A stretch of 45,486 nucleotides of DNA, taken from NCBI RefSeq assembly GCF_030409335.1, contig NZ_JAUFPN010000194.1, positions 1 through 45,486 of the forward strand. Direction: 5' to 3'. Under the pieces are notes generated by a model that saw only the letters and a program-made list of their open reading frames with translations, did no database searches and was not told the origin of the DNA. The DNA comes from Paeniroseomonas aquatica (GTDB lineage Bacteria; Pseudomonadota; Alphaproteobacteria; Acetobacterales; Acetobacteraceae). A program made the position numbers and the translations under genes. Each line of letters begins with the position of its first letter. Within the stretch, counting starts at the first letter, position 1. Below, in pieces: positions 8,926-18,276 of this stretch.

Positions 8926-9788
8926 CCGAGGACCGCCTCCCGGAAGGGCAGCAGGCTCTTGTAGCGCTGCATCTCCGGCGGCAGCGCCAGCACCGCCTCG
9001 CGCAGCCGGGCCGCCTCGCCGGGGTGGCGCACCACCGCGGCCAGCGGGGTGAGGTGGATGCGGATGCCGAAGGCGATGGCGCCGCTGGCCGGCAGCCGCA
9101 CGAAGCTCTGCCGCTCCACCCGCAGCACCAGCGCCTCCCCGGCATTGGCCGCGGTCACCGCGGCGGCGTGGTCGGTGCGGCCATGGGCCTCGGCGCGGAA
9201 CAGGGTGGCGTCGTCCATCAGCGACCAGTTCAGCCGCATCGCCAGCCGGCCCGGCTTCAGCAGGGTGAGGAAGCGGTCCACCGGGCGTTCCAGCGTCTCG
9301 GCATAGCGCGGCACCGGCGCGTGGATCGGCCCCAGCAGCCGGCCGAGCTTCTCCGCCAGCCGCCAGCCGCTGGGGAAGCAGAGCACCGCGCCGACCAGCC
9401 GGAGGCCCCCCTCCTCCTCCCGCAGCAGGCAGAAATCCTCCTGCACCAGCCGCCCGACCAGGGGCAGCGGCGCCTCGTCGAGGTCGCAGGCCTCGCCGGT
9501 CAAGGCATTGTGCAGCCGGCGGCCGTCGCGGCGGAACCAGTCCGGATAGCGCGCCGGGAGGTGCGCCACGAGGCGATCCAGCAGCTCCCGCTGGATCGCC
9601 TCGGTGCCGGGCAGCGCGGCGACGACCTCGGCCGGGCGCTCCCGCAGCAGCCGGCGCCGCTCGGCAAGCTGGGCGGGGTACTGGTCGTCGATCTCGATCC
9701 ATGCGCCGGGCGGGATGGCGGTGAGGCCCATGGCCATGCGGAAGGGGCCGGGGCCATAGGGCAGGTGCAGGATGGGCGGCGGCAGCAT
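8904..9788 (-). CDS. heme-dependent oxidative N-demethylase family protein (DUF3445)
   Basis: A 294-aa protein recognised by the DUF3445 pattern: an early LPYGPGPFRMAMGL segment and WIEIDDQYPAQLAERRRLL, a middle VQEDFCLLRE and AVLCFPSGWRLAEKLG, then IHAPVPRYA and FL..LKPGRLAMRLNWSL near residue 200. Family members bind heme and some remove methyl groups from amines such as dimethylamine. No amine-metabolism neighbours are visible, so the substrate is open. It is the last gene of a leftward group. Confidence 0.8.
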   Translation of the reverse strand: MLPPPILHLPYGPGPFRMAMGLTAIPPGAWIEIDDQYPAQLAERRRLLRERPAEVVAALPGTEAIQRELLDRLVAHLPARYPDWFRRDGRRLHNALTGEACDLDEAPLPLVGRLVQEDFCLLREEEGGLRLVGAVLCFPSGWRLAEKLGRLLGPIHAPVPRYAETLERPVDRFLTLLKPGRLAMRLNWSLMDDATLFRAEAHGRTDHAAAVTAANAGEALVLRVERQSFVRLPASGAIAFGIRIHLTPLAAVVRHPGEAARLREAVLALPPEMQRYKSLLPFREAVLGYLEACP

Positions 9789-9842
9789 GCGGGGCTCCGT
9801 CGGGGCAGGCGGGCAGCCTAGCCGCTTATCGGCCGGGGAGGA

Positions 9843-10340
9843 TCACCGGCCCCGCAGCCGGTGCCAGATCGCCAGCCCGGCGTCGTAGGGAATGGCCGGG
9901 ACCTCCCGCAGCCGCCAGTACCAGCGCTGCGCCACGCCGGCGCCGCGGGCGGAGCCGCCGATCGGCACCGGCCGCGCCGGCAGCCCGAGCAGCCGCAGCA
10001 CCAGCAGGCAGCGCGGCAGGTGGAAGCGGCTGGTCGCGGCGAAGACCGGCCCGGCATGGCCGTGCAGCAGCCGCGCGCAGGCCCGGGCCGAGGAGAGGGT
10101 GTCGGTCCCGGTCGGCTCCTCCAGGATCCGTCCCGGCGGCACGCCGAACTCGGCCAGCAGCGCGGCCATGACCTGGCTCTCGGGCGGGCCGAAGCGGCCC
10201 TGGCCGCCGGTCGGGACGAAGAGCGGCGCCTCCAGCCCGGCGCCGAGCCGGGCGGCCGCCTCGACCCGCCGGCGCAGGGTCGGGCTGGCGCTGCCGTCCG
10301 GGCGGACGGCGGCGCCGAAGATGATGATGGCGGCGCTCAA
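9843..10340 (-). CDS. YdcF/ElyC family protein (DUF218)
   Basis: A 165-aa protein with the DUF218 pattern: AAIIIFGAAVRPDGSASPTLRRRVEAAARL at the start, FVPTGGQGR, then EEPTGTDTLSSARACARLL, and VFAATSRFHLPRCLLVLRLLG. Family members are linked to envelope or vitamin B12 related functions, mostly undefined. The start is most likely TTG at 10340, because it overlaps the stop of the upstream methyltransferase as TTGA and gives the first hydrophobic strand its normal place; no ATG is available. This codon choice implies low, coupled translation. Confidence 0.8.
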   Translation of the reverse strand: MSAAIIIFGAAVRPDGSASPTLRRRVEAAARLGAGLEAPLFVPTGGQGRFGPPESQVMAALLAEFGVPPGRILEEPTGTDTLSSARACARLLHGHAGPVFAATSRFHLPRCLLVLRLLGLPARPVPIGGSARGAGVAQRWYWRLREVPAIPYDAGLAIWHRLRGR

Positions 10341-11581
10341 GCGGGGGCGGTGATCAGCAGGCGGTTCATCGCTTCCATGCTCCGCCGCAGCAGCGGCAGG
10401 TCGCGCCAGAACGCCTCGCGGGAGACGCCGTTCGCCGCCAGCTCGTCGGCGATGGCGCCGAAGCAGCGCCTGCCGTCCACCCGCTGCAGGATGGCCCCCG
10501 CCAGACGCGGCAGCGGCAGGCTGACCCGCAGGCCGTCGAAGGTCACCCCGATGGTGCCGTCCCGCGGCAGGCCCTTGGCCAGCGCCGGGCCGTCCATCTC
10601 CCGCAGGGTCGGGACCGCGGCCGGGTCGTCCCAGGGGGGCGCGGCCTCGGGGTCGCCGGCGCGGACGCAGTAGACGATGTGGATGCCCATGTTGCCGGTG
10701 ATCGATTCCGCCAGGGCGGCGCGCTCCAGCGGGGCCATCGCCGCGGTGCGGGCGCGCAGCCGCGGGTCGGCCAGGTAGCTGTCGGGGTCGTAGCGCACCG
10801 GCTCCACCCAGCAGGCGACCCGCAGCCCGGCGGCGGCCACCAGCGCGCCGAGCTGCGGCACGGTGAAGGCGGCATCGCGCGGGTTCAGCAGCAGGTCGTA
10901 GATCCCGGCGTCGCCGCCGGAGATATGGTCTGTCAGCCAGGGGTTGCGCTTCAGCCAGGCGGTCTCCGGCACCTGCCGCCAGAGCCGCCGCGCCACCTCG
11001 ACCCGGGCGGCCGGGGCCTCCGTCGCCGGGGCCAGCTGCCGCAGCGCGTCCTGCAGCATGTAGACCCCGGTGCGGCCATGCGGGGCATAGACCATCAGCC
11101 CGAGCCCGCCGCCCGGCGCCAGCACCGAGACCAGCGACCGCAGCCCGGCCAGCGGGTCCGGCAGGTGGTGCAGCACGCCGCAGCAGTCGATGTAGTCGAA
11201 GGGGCCGAGGCCAGAGCCCGCCAGCTCGAGCAGCGAGCCCTGCTCGAAGCGGATGTTCTCCAGCTTGCGGACCGCCGCCCGGGCCTCGGCCAGCCTGCGG
11301 GCGGCACCGCTGCGGTCGAGCCAGGTGACGCTGCCGGGGCGCCCGGCCCAGGCCATCTGCTGCGCCAGCATCATGGTGCCGTCGCCGCTGCCGCCGCCGG
11401 CGAACAGCGCCTGCAGCGGCCGGCTGGCCGGGCGGCGGGCGCCGAAGATCCAGTGGTCGATCTCCCGCAGGTGGCTCGGGCTGCCGATGATCAGCCGCTT
11501 CGCCTCCTCCCGCGGGTCGCGGGCGGGATAGGGAAAGGCCTCGTACTGGGCGGCGAGGTGGCCATCGGCGGCATCGGTCAT
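10337..11581 (-). CDS. class I SAM-dependent methyltransferase
   Basis: A 414-aa protein. The N-terminus has [18 protein letters not shown], seen in large methyltransferases of this group. The SAM-binding motif I is [15 protein letters not shown], followed by the acidic strand VTWLDRS, and [20 protein letters not shown] matches motif IV/post-IV. The C-terminal 200 residues are extra to the core domain and may bind substrate. The acceptor is unknown. It is coupled to the YdcF gene through a TTGA overlap and divergent to the IalB-like gene. Confidence 0.85.
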   Translation of the reverse strand: MTDAADGHLAAQYEAFPYPARDPREEAKRLIIGSPSHLREIDHWIFGARRPASRPLQALFAGGGSGDGTMMLAQQMAWAGRPGSVTWLDRSGAARRLAEARAAVRKLENIRFEQGSLLELAGSGLGPFDYIDCCGVLHHLPDPLAGLRSLVSVLAPGGGLGLMVYAPHGRTGVYMLQDALRQLAPATEAPAARVEVARRLWRQVPETAWLKRNPWLTDHISGGDAGIYDLLLNPRDAAFTVPQLGALVAAAGLRVACWVEPVRYDPDSYLADPRLRARTAAMAPLERAALAESITGNMGIHIVYCVRAGDPEAAPPWDDPAAVPTLREMDGPALAKGLPRDGTIGVTFDGLRVSLPLPRLAGAILQRVDGRRCFGAIADELAANGVSREAFWRDLPLLRRSMEAMNRLLITAPA

Positions 11582-11692
11582 GGCCGGATGGCATAAGGGG
11601 CCGGGGCGCCGACGACCAGCCCGCTTGCCGTGATGTCGCGTTTCCGGCGAAGGTCCATTGCTGGAGAGGCCGGGGGCTCGTATCTAGCGCGC

Positions 11693-12208
11693 ATGCGCGT
11701 GCTTCCTCGCCTCGCCCTGCCCATCCTCCTCCTCCTCGCCCCGGTTGCCATGGCGCAACAGCAGCAGGCTCGTCCGCGCAAGCTGGGCGATTTCCAGGCC
11801 TGGATCGCCGCGACCTACGCCGAGGGGGGGCAGAAGGTCTGCTACGCCTTCGCCAAGCCAACCCGCAGCGAGGGCGCCAGCCGCCAGGGCGTGCTGTTGA
11901 CGGTGACCCATCGGCCCAGCGGGCGGGACACGGTCACCATGTCCGCCGGCTATGCCTATCCGCGCAACGCCGAGGTCATGGCGACGGTCAGCGCCAACGA
12001 GCTGCCCTTCTACACCGCCGGCTCGACCGCCGCGGCGCGGGACGGCGCCGCCGCGGTGCGCGCCTTCCGCAGTGGCCGCGACGCGGTGCTGCGGGGGCCG
12101 GGCGCCAGTGGCCGCGGCACGGTGACCGACAGCTTCTCCCTGGCCGGCTTCAGCCAGGCCTACGACGCCATCAGCAAGGAATGCCCGCCGGGCGGGGCCG
12201 GGCGATGA
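11693..12208 (+). CDS. secreted IalB-like protein
   Basis: The 171-aa product starts with a clear signal peptide ([22 protein letters not shown], cleavage after AMA or AQ expected). The exported part has [34 protein letters not shown] and [19 protein letters not shown], resembling invasion-associated locus B proteins of Alphaproteobacteria, with two cysteines near the ends. Their biochemical role is unknown. ATG 11693 gives the signal peptide; a longer frame upstream is not supported. The stop overlaps the rlmN start as ATGA. Confidence 0.75.
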   Translation: MRVLPRLALPILLLLAPVAMAQQQQARPRKLGDFQAWIAATYAEGGQKVCYAFAKPTRSEGASRQGVLLTVTHRPSGRDTVTMSAGYAYPRNAEVMATVSANELPFYTAGSTAAARDGAAAVRAFRSGRDAVLRGPGASGRGTVTDSFSLAGFSQAYDAISKECPPGGAGR

Positions 12209-13368
12209 GCGACCTGACCGTCGCCGAGCGCGACCGCGTCCTCGCCAAGTCGGCGCTGTTCAACCCGCCGGAGGCGACGCTGCCCGACGGCCGCCGCGAG
12301 CTGGTCGGACTGACGCGGGAGGAGCTGGTCGCCGAGCTGGCGACGCTGGGCGAGAAGCCCTTCCGCGCCAAGCAGCTCTGGCACTGGATCTATCACCAGG
12401 GCGTCACCGACTTCGCCCGCATGACCAGCATCGCCGGGCCGCTGCGCGAGCGCCTGGCCGAGCGCTTCGTGGTCGGCCGGCCCACCGCGGCGGAGGTGCA
12501 GACCAGCGCCGACGAGACCCGCAAATTCCTCTTTCGCTACCGCGACGGGCAGGAGGTGGAGACGGTCTATATCCCCGACCGCCACGCCGACCGCGGCGCC
12601 GTCTGCATCAGCACCCAGGTCGGCTGCACCCTGTCCTGCCGCTTCTGCCATACCGGCACCCAGAAGCTGGTCCGCAACCTCGGCGCCGCCGAGATCGTCG
12701 GCCAGTTCATGGCGGCGCGGGACAGCTACGGCGAATGGCCGAGCCCGAAGGACGACCAGCCCCGCCTGCTCTCCACCATCGTGGTCATGGGCATGGGCGA
12801 GCCGCTCTATAACTACGAGAATACGGCGAAGGCGCTGCGGATCATCATGGACGGCGAGGGCATCGGCCTGTCCCGCCGCCGCATCACCCTCTCCACCTCC
12901 GGCGTCGTGCCGATGATGGACCGCTGCGGCGAGGAGCTGGGCGTCAACCTCGCGGTCTCCCTCCATGCGGTGACGGACGAGCTGCGCAACGAGATCGTGC
13001 CGCTGAACCGCAAGTACCCGATCGCCGAGCTGCTGGATGCCTGCCGCCGCTACCCCGGCGCCTCCAACGCCCGCCGCATCACCTTCGAGTACGTCATGCT
13101 GCGCGGGGTGAACGACAGCGAGGCCGAGGCACGCGAGCTGGTGCGGCTGCTCGCCGGCCTGCCGGCCAAGATCAACCTGATCCCCTTCAACCCCTGGCCC
13201 GGCAGCCCGTATCTCACCAGCACGCATGAGCAGACGGCCAAATTCGCCGCCATCCTCAACGATGCCGGCTATTCCAGCCCGATCCGCCGGCCGCGCGGGC
13301 GGGACATCTCGGCCGCCTGCGGGCAGCTGAAGACGGAAAGCGAGCGGGGGCGGAAGGCGGTCGCCTGA
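12205..13368 (+). CDS. rlmN: dual-specificity 23S rRNA/tRNA methyltransferase RlmN
   Basis: A radical SAM enzyme that methylates C2 of A2503 in 23S rRNA and A37 in some tRNAs. The 387-aa protein has [17 protein letters not shown] near the N-terminus, the cluster motif CTLSCRFC (Cys 141, 145, 148), [12 protein letters not shown] and CGQLKTE at the C-terminus, which supplies the second catalytic cysteine. ATG 12205 overlaps the previous stop as ATGA; a longer frame from 12181 lies inside the upstream gene and is rejected. Length is standard. Confidence 0.96.
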   Translation: MSDLTVAERDRVLAKSALFNPPEATLPDGRRELVGLTREELVAELATLGEKPFRAKQLWHWIYHQGVTDFARMTSIAGPLRERLAERFVVGRPTAAEVQTSADETRKFLFRYRDGQEVETVYIPDRHADRGAVCISTQVGCTLSCRFCHTGTQKLVRNLGAAEIVGQFMAARDSYGEWPSPKDDQPRLLSTIVVMGMGEPLYNYENTAKALRIIMDGEGIGLSRRRITLSTSGVVPMMDRCGEELGVNLAVSLHAVTDELRNEIVPLNRKYPIAELLDACRRYPGASNARRITFEYVMLRGVNDSEAEARELVRLLAGLPAKINLIPFNPWPGSPYLTSTHEQTAKFAAILNDAGYSSPIRRPRGRDISAACGQLKTESERGRKAVA

Positions 13369-13482
13369 GGCCCCGGCGCTCTCGCGCTTTGGTTGCATTC
13401 CGGCAAGCATTCGGCGATAGCGGTTGCATCGCTTCGCCTTGGATATGAGTCCCGGGCGCGGCCGCATCCGGGGGATTCTGCC

Positions 13483-14715
13483 ATGCTTGCTGTCGTGTCG
13501 CGCGCCATCCTGCTGCTGGCCGGGCTCGGCCTACCCGGGATGGCGATCGCGCAGCCGGTGCGCCCCGGCCCGGCCGGCATGGCCTTCTACCAGGCGCCCA
13601 GCCCGCTGCCGGCGGGGGAGCGCGGCTCGGTCATCTGGGCCCGGCCGCTGGCCGCCGAGGCCTCCCTCGCCAGCGCCGCCCGCAATACCCTGGTGCTCTA
13701 CCACTCCACCGCCGCGGCCGGCGGCAGCACCGCCGTCTCCGGCACCATCGCCATCCCGCCCGGCACCCCGCCGGCCGGCGGCTGGCCGGTCATCACCTGG
13801 ACCCATGGCACCACCGGCCTGGCGCCGGTCTGCGCGCCCTCGCGCGATACCCCGACCGGGCCGGAGCATGCCTATCTCGCCGGCCTCCGCACCCTGCTCG
13901 ATGGCTTCGTCGCCCGCGGCTATGCGGTGGTGGCGACCGACTACGAGGGGCTCGGCACGCCGGAGCCGCATCCCTTCCTGCAGGGCCGCCCCAATGCCTG
14001 GAACGCGCTCGACATGCTGCGCGCCGCCCGGCGGGTCGAGCCCAACCTCGGCACCCGCTATGCCGTGCTGGGCCACTCCCAGGGCGGCCATGCGGCGTTG
14101 TTCACCGGGGCGCTGGGGCCGGACTACCTGCCGGAGTTCACCCATGTCGGCACCCTCGCCTTCGCCCCGGGCTCGCAGATCATGGGCCGGCTGGATGCGG
14201 TGCGGCAGGCGGCGGGTGTCGAGCTGTCGTTGCCCTACGTGCTCTACGTGCTGCAATCCTATGCCGGCACCAACCGCGCCATCAACCTCACAAAGATCCT
14301 GGCGCCGGCCGCGCTGCCGCATCTGCCGGACCTGCACGTGGGCTGCATGACCCATGCGCTGACCACCGGCTACTGGTCCACCGCCATTGCGAAGGACCAG
14401 TTCCTGCCCGCCCCCGACCTCACGGCTTTCCGCAAGATGGCGGCTGAGAACGAGCCGGGCAGCCTGCGCATCGCCGCCCCCACCATGATCATGCAGGGCA
14501 CCGCCGACAGGACCGTGCCGCCGGGCTGGACGGATAGCCTGGCCGGGCAGCTCTGCGCCAATGGCACCGGCCTCGCCTACCGGCCGGTGGCCGGGCGGGA
14601 CCATAACGGCGTGATGGTCGGCGGGGCGGAGGAGGCGCATGCCTGGGTCGCCGCCCGCTTCGCCGGGGAGGTGGCGGCGAGCAATTGCGCGGCGCTGCCG
14701 AAGGCGGGGGGCTGA
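13483..14715 (+). CDS. secreted lipase-type alpha/beta hydrolase
   Basis: A 410-aa exported esterase or lipase. ATG 13483 opens a signal peptide (MLAVVSRAILLLAGLGLP, cleavage near AIAQ), with GGGGGA upstream. The body has WTHGTTG (oxyanion region), the nucleophile elbow GHSQGG, and late TADRTVPP and GRDHNGV segments that place the acid and His of the triad. The overall pattern fits the secretory lipase (LIP) family. The substrate is unknown. It stands alone between rlmN and the convergent tetR-like gene. Confidence 0.83.
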   Translation: MLAVVSRAILLLAGLGLPGMAIAQPVRPGPAGMAFYQAPSPLPAGERGSVIWARPLAAEASLASAARNTLVLYHSTAAAGGSTAVSGTIAIPPGTPPAGGWPVITWTHGTTGLAPVCAPSRDTPTGPEHAYLAGLRTLLDGFVARGYAVVATDYEGLGTPEPHPFLQGRPNAWNALDMLRAARRVEPNLGTRYAVLGHSQGGHAALFTGALGPDYLPEFTHVGTLAFAPGSQIMGRLDAVRQAAGVELSLPYVLYVLQSYAGTNRAINLTKILAPAALPHLPDLHVGCMTHALTTGYWSTAIAKDQFLPAPDLTAFRKMAAENEPGSLRIAAPTMIMQGTADRTVPPGWTDSLAGQLCANGTGLAYRPVAGRDHNGVMVGGAEEAHAWVAARFAGEVAASNCAALPKAGG

Positions 14716-14728
14716 GCCGCCTGGGCGC

Positions 14729-15319
14729 TCAGGCCTCGACCGCCCGTGGCAGGGCAAGCCCCGCCAGGCGGGCGGTCGCCAGCAGGCGATCCAGCCCATG
14801 CCCCTCCCGCGCCATGGTGGAGAGGCCGGTCATGACCGTCACGACGTAATCGGCCAGGCGTTCCGCCGCGTCCGGCCGGGTCGCGGCGACGAAGCGGCGG
14901 ATCGCCTCCTCGGCGGTGGCGGCGATGGCGCGGGCGGCCTGCCGCGCCTCGGGGTCGTTGCAGCGCGCGCCCTCGATGACCAGGCAGCCGGCGGCGGCCG
15001 GATCGGCGGCGTAGCGGCGGGCGGCCTCCTCCAGCAGGGCGGCCAGGGCCTCGGCCACCGGGCGGCCGGGCCGCAGGATCTCGGCCAGGGGGAGGCCCTC
15101 GGCGGCACTGTAGCGGCCGAGGATGCGGGCATAGAGCCCGGCCTTGCTGCCGAAGGCGGCGTAGAAGCTGGGCGGGTTGATGCCGAGCGCCGCGGTGAGG
15201 TCGGCGACGCTGACGCCATCATAGCCGCGCGCGTGGAACAGCCGCTGGGCGGTGGCGACGGCCTGGTCCGGGTCGAAGCCCCGGGGCCGGCCGCGTGGGC
15301 GGGGTGAATTTGTAGTCAT
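14729..15319 (-). CDS. TetR family transcriptional repressor
   Basis: A 196-aa regulator. The N-terminal DNA-binding domain is typical of TetR: FDPDQAVATAQRLFHARGYDGVSVADLTAALGINPPSFYAAFGSKAGLY at about residues 15-63; the rest would be the ligand and dimer domain. The ATG at 15319 lies within an operator-like palindrome (15311-15326), so autorepression is likely. It is divergent to the SDR gene, whose promoter contains a second copy of the site. The inducer may be a substrate of the SDR enzyme (inference). Confidence 0.9.
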   Translation of the reverse strand: MTTNSPRPRGRPRGFDPDQAVATAQRLFHARGYDGVSVADLTAALGINPPSFYAAFGSKAGLYARILGRYSAAEGLPLAEILRPGRPVAEALAALLEEAARRYAADPAAAGCLVIEGARCNDPEARQAARAIAATAEEAIRRFVAATRPDAAERLADYVVTVMTGLSTMAREGHGLDRLLATARLAGLALPRAVEA

Positions 15320-15326
15320 CGATACA
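15311..15326. promoter_or_regulatory. operator-like palindrome over the tetR-type gene start
   Basis: TGTAGTCATCGATACA has inverted ends TGTA/TACA and shares TGTAGTnATnnnTACA with the site at 15358-15373. It covers the regulator's start codon, which would allow autorepression. Confidence 0.55.
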
Positions 15327-15333
15327 GAATGCC

Positions 15334-15361
15334 TTGACGGGGCCTTCGGGAGATTTATGTA
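15334..15361 (+). promoter_or_regulatory. likely promoter of the SDR gene
   Basis: TTGACG at 15334-15339 and TATGTA at 15356-15361 form -35 and -10 elements with a 16-bp spacer. The -10 box overlaps the palindrome at 15357-15374, so a bound repressor would block it. Confidence 0.5.
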
Positions 15362-15374
15362 GTGATGCCTACAT
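15357..15374. promoter_or_regulatory. operator-like palindrome in the SDR promoter
   Basis: ATGTAGTGATGCCTACAT is an inverted repeat with six-base arms (ATGTAG/CTACAT) and a six-base centre. It resembles the site at 15311-15326, about 47 bases away centre to centre, consistent with one TetR protein controlling both directions. Confidence 0.65.
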
Positions 15375-15394
15375 TGATCCTCAAGGAGGTTCCC

Positions 15395-16108
15395 ATGGCC
15401 GGTTTCCAGGGTAGGTCCGTTCTCGTGCTCGGCGGCAGCCGGGGCATCGGGGCGGCGATCGTGCGGCGCTTCGCGGCGGAGGGCGCGGCGGTGGCCTTCA
15501 CCTATGCCGGCTCCCAGGCCGCGGCGGAGCAGCTGGCGGCCGAGACCGGCGCCACCGCGGCGCTGACCGACAGCGCCGACCGCGACGCGGTGATCGCCCG
15601 GGTGCGGGACAGCGGGGCGCTCGACGTGCTGGTGGTGAATGCCGGCGTCGTCGTCTACGGCGACCCGCTGGAGCTGGACCCGGATGCGGTGGACCGGCTG
15701 ATCCGCATCAACGTGGCCGCGCCCTACCACGCGGCGGTGGAGGCGGCGCGGCGGATGCCGGAGGGCGGGCGGATCATCGTCATCGGCTCGGTCAACGGCG
15801 ACCGGTCCGCCTTCCCCGGCATCGCGGCCTATGCGATGAGCAAGTCGGCGCTGCAGGGCATGGCGCGCGGACTGGCGCGGGACTTCGCGCCGCGCGGCAT
15901 CACGGTGAACGTGGTCCAGCCCGGGCCGATCGACACCGACATGAACCCGGCCGCTGGCGGCTTCAAGGACCTCGTCTACCCCGCCATGGCCTTCAAGCGG
16001 CACGGCAGGCCGGAGGAGGTGGCGGGCATGGTCGCCTGGCTGGCGGGGCCCGAGGCGGGCTTCGTGACCGGGGCGATGCACACGATCGACGGCGGCTTCG
16101 CCGCCTGA
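15395..16108 (+). CDS. SDR family oxidoreductase
   Basis: A 237-aa NAD(P)-dependent short-chain dehydrogenase. It has the cofactor motif GGSRGIG near residue 14, NAG in VLVVNAGVV, the catalytic Ser (IGSVNG), YxxxK as YAMSK, and the C-terminal TGAMHTIDGGFAA. ATG 15395 has a strong ribosome site, AAGGAGG at 15383-15389, which rules out the ATGs further upstream. It is divergent to the TetR-type gene and probably its regulatory target. The substrate is unknown. Confidence 0.92.
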   Translation: MAGFQGRSVLVLGGSRGIGAAIVRRFAAEGAAVAFTYAGSQAAAEQLAAETGATAALTDSADRDAVIARVRDSGALDVLVVNAGVVVYGDPLELDPDAVDRLIRINVAAPYHAAVEAARRMPEGGRIIVIGSVNGDRSAFPGIAAYAMSKSALQGMARGLARDFAPRGITVNVVQPGPIDTDMNPAAGGFKDLVYPAMAFKRHGRPEEVAGMVAWLAGPEAGFVTGAMHTIDGGFAA

Positions 16109-16149
16109 TCCGCAGGGCGCCGCCCCCTTTCCCCCGAGGAGCTCCCATC

Positions 16150-16539
16150 ATGCCCAGCAACGACCCGGCGACGCCGGAGCCGGATTTCGACCATCTCCTC
16201 CGCGCCAACCTCGAGCGCGTCTTCAACGAGCGCGATCCCGCCCGTCGCGCCGCGGCCATGGCCGAGCTCTACGTCGCCGAACCCGTGATGTACGAGCCCA
16301 CCGGCGTCGTGACGGGCCGCGCGGCGATCGCCGAGGTCGCCGGGCGCCTGCTCGAGCAGTCCGGGCCGGACTTCGTCTTCCACGCCGACGGCGTGGCGGT
16401 CGGCCACCACGGCCTCGGCACCCTGCGCTGGCACGCGGGCCCGGGCGAGGCGGTTGCCGTGACCGGCACCGACGCGGCGCAGGTGGTGGAGGGGCGGATC
16501 TCCCGCCTTTGGGTCCTGCTCGACCCGCCGGCCGGGTGA
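16150..16539 (+). CDS. NTF2-like (SnoaL-type) protein
   Basis: A 129-aa single-domain protein. The pattern of an N-terminal helix (LLRANLERVFNERDPARRAAAM), the YVAEPVMYEPTGVVTGRAAI segment and alternating strands to the C-terminus fits the nuclear-transport-factor-2-like fold, used by many small isomerases and ligand-binding proteins. It follows the SDR gene by 41 bp on the same strand, with GAGGAG before the ATG, so it probably belongs to the same regulated unit. No catalytic role can be assigned. Confidence 0.8.
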   Translation: MPSNDPATPEPDFDHLLRANLERVFNERDPARRAAAMAELYVAEPVMYEPTGVVTGRAAIAEVAGRLLEQSGPDFVFHADGVAVGHHGLGTLRWHAGPGEAVAVTGTDAAQVVEGRISRLWVLLDPPAG

Positions 16540-16576
16540 TCGCGGCCCCTTCCCGCATCGGTGCCCGCCGCCCAGA

Positions 16577-17308
16577 GTGGCGCCCCGCCACGTCGCCGGA
16601 GGACGCCCCATTCTCACCCTCGATCCGCCGCCCAAGGTCATCACCTTCGACTGCTACGGCACCCTGGTCCGCTGGCCGGACGCCATGCGCCAGGCGGCCG
16701 CCGCGATCCTCGCCCGGCACCTGGGGGCGGCGGCGCCGCCGGGGCAGGCCGCCGCGATGGCGGAGCGGCTGCGGGCGGTGGCGGGGGAGGAGCAGCAGCG
16801 GCCACCCTTCCGCGCCTATCCCGCGATCCTGCAGGCCAGCCTCACCCAGGCGCTGGCCGAGGCCGGCCACGCCGCCACCCCCGACGACCTGGTCCTGCTG
16901 CGATCGATCCTCGGCAGGATCGCGCCGCATCCCGAAGTGCCCGCCGCCCTCGCCCGGCTGCGCACGCGCTACCGGATCGGCATCATCAGCAATACCGACG
17001 ACGAGCTCATCGCCGGCACCGTGGCGGCGATCGGCACGCCGGTGGACTTCGTCGTCACCGCCCAGCAGGCCCGGGCCTACAAGCCGGACCACCGCCTCTT
17101 CCTCCATGCCCATGCCGGCATGGGGGTGGCGAAGGAGGAGACGATCCATGTCGGCATGGGTCAGTTCACCGACCTGAAGGTCTGCCGCGAACTCGGCATC
17201 CGCTCGGTCTGGATCGACCGGGACAGCGAGGCCCTCGACCCGGCCTGGCAGCCCGATGCCGTGCTGCAGGACCTCGCCGGGCTGCCGGCGTTGCTGCTCC
17301 CAGGCTAA
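16577..17308 (+). CDS. haloacid dehalogenase type II-like HAD hydrolase
   Basis: A HAD-fold hydrolase related to L-2-haloacid dehalogenases. It has the nucleophile motif FDCYGTL (Asp about residue 24), IISNTDDELI for motif II, and AYKPDHRLF with the motif III Lys. The frame's first usual start is GTG 16577, which lacks a good ribosome site. A perfect GGAGGA (16598-16603) instead precedes an in-frame ATT at 16610 by six bases, giving ILTLDPPPKVITFDCYG; a rare AUU start is possible. The real substrate may be a phosphate ester or a haloacid. It converges with the next gene with a 4-bp overlap. Confidence 0.85.
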   Translation: MAPRHVAGGRPILTLDPPPKVITFDCYGTLVRWPDAMRQAAAAILARHLGAAAPPGQAAAMAERLRAVAGEEQQRPPFRAYPAILQASLTQALAEAGHAATPDDLVLLRSILGRIAPHPEVPAALARLRTRYRIGIISNTDDELIAGTVAAIGTPVDFVVTAQQARAYKPDHRLFLHAHAGMGVAKEETIHVGMGQFTDLKVCRELGIRSVWIDRDSEALDPAWQPDAVLQDLAGLPALLLPG

Positions 17309-18276
17309 TCCGCCGTCGCGCCGCTCTCCTGCACCACCTTGGTCCAGAGCGCGATCTCGCTGGTCAGGTAGGCCGTGTAGTCCGCCGGGCTGCCGCCCGT
17401 CGGGCGCGCGCCCTGCGCCGCCAGCTTGGCCCGCACCTCCGGATCGGCGAGCGCCACCCCGACCGCCGCATTCATCCGCGCCGTCGCCGCCGCCGGCGCC
17501 TTCGCCGGCGCGAGGATGCCCTGCCAAGCCCCGACATCGAAGCCCGCCGGCATCAGCCCGGCCTCGGCCATGGCCGGGACCTCCGGCAGCAGCGGCGTCC
17601 GCTCCGCACTGCTGACCGCGATCGCCCGCACCCGGTTGTCCTGGATCAGCGGCAGCGCCGTCACCACCGTGTCGCTGGTGAACTGCACGTTGCCGGCGGC
17701 GGTATCGGTCAGCGCCGCCGCGGTGCCGCGATAGGGCACGTGCACCGCATCGCCGCCGATGTGCCGCAGCACCAGGAAGCTGACGAGGTGCGAGATGTTG
17801 CCGACCCCGCCCGAGGAATAGCTGAACTTGCCCGGGTTCGCCTTCACCCAGGCGATGAACTCCGCCGGCGTCCGCGGCGGCAGGCCTGGGTTCACCACCA
17901 GCGCCAGCGGCGAGGCGGCGGTGAGCGAGACCGGCGTCAGGTCGCGCAGGAGGTCGTAGGGCAGCGTCTTGTACAGCGCCCGGCTGATGGCGATGGAGGA
18001 GGTGTTGTAGAGGTAGGTGTAGCCATCCGGCTCGGCCTTCGCCACCGCCTCGGCGGCGATGTTGCCGTTCGCCCCGCCGCGGTTCTCGACGATGATCGGC
18101 TGGCCCAGGTCGCGGCCCATGCGCTCGGCCAGGATGCGCGCCACCACATCGGTCGGCCCGCCCGGCGGGAAGGCGACCACCAGGCGGATCGGCCGGCCGG
18201 GGAAGGGCGCTTGCGCCAGGGCCGGGGCGGCAAGCGTGGCGGCGCCCAGCGCCAGCAGGGTGCGGCGGTCGATCAT
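17305..18276 (-). CDS. tripartite tricarboxylate transporter substrate-binding protein (Bug family)
   Basis: A 323-aa periplasmic receptor. The N-terminus has a twin-arginine-like export signal (MIDRRTLLALGAATLAAPALAQ). The mature part has FPGRPIRLVVAFPPGGPTDVVARI and then VENRGGANGNIAA, the Bug/TctC hallmarks around the ligand pocket. No TctA/TctB membrane genes are present in the window, so it is an orphan receptor, as is common for this family. The start overlaps the stop of the MaoC gene upstream (ATGA), so they form one operon. The ligand is probably a carboxylate (inference). Confidence 0.92.
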   Translation of the reverse strand: MIDRRTLLALGAATLAAPALAQAPFPGRPIRLVVAFPPGGPTDVVARILAERMGRDLGQPIIVENRGGANGNIAAEAVAKAEPDGYTYLYNTSSIAISRALYKTLPYDLLRDLTPVSLTAASPLALVVNPGLPPRTPAEFIAWVKANPGKFSYSSGGVGNISHLVSFLVLRHIGGDAVHVPYRGTAAALTDTAAGNVQFTSDTVVTALPLIQDNRVRAIAVSSAERTPLLPEVPAMAEAGLMPAGFDVGAWQGILAPAKAPAAATARMNAAVGVALADPEVRAKLAAQGARPTGGSPADYTAYLTSEIALWTKVVQESGATAD

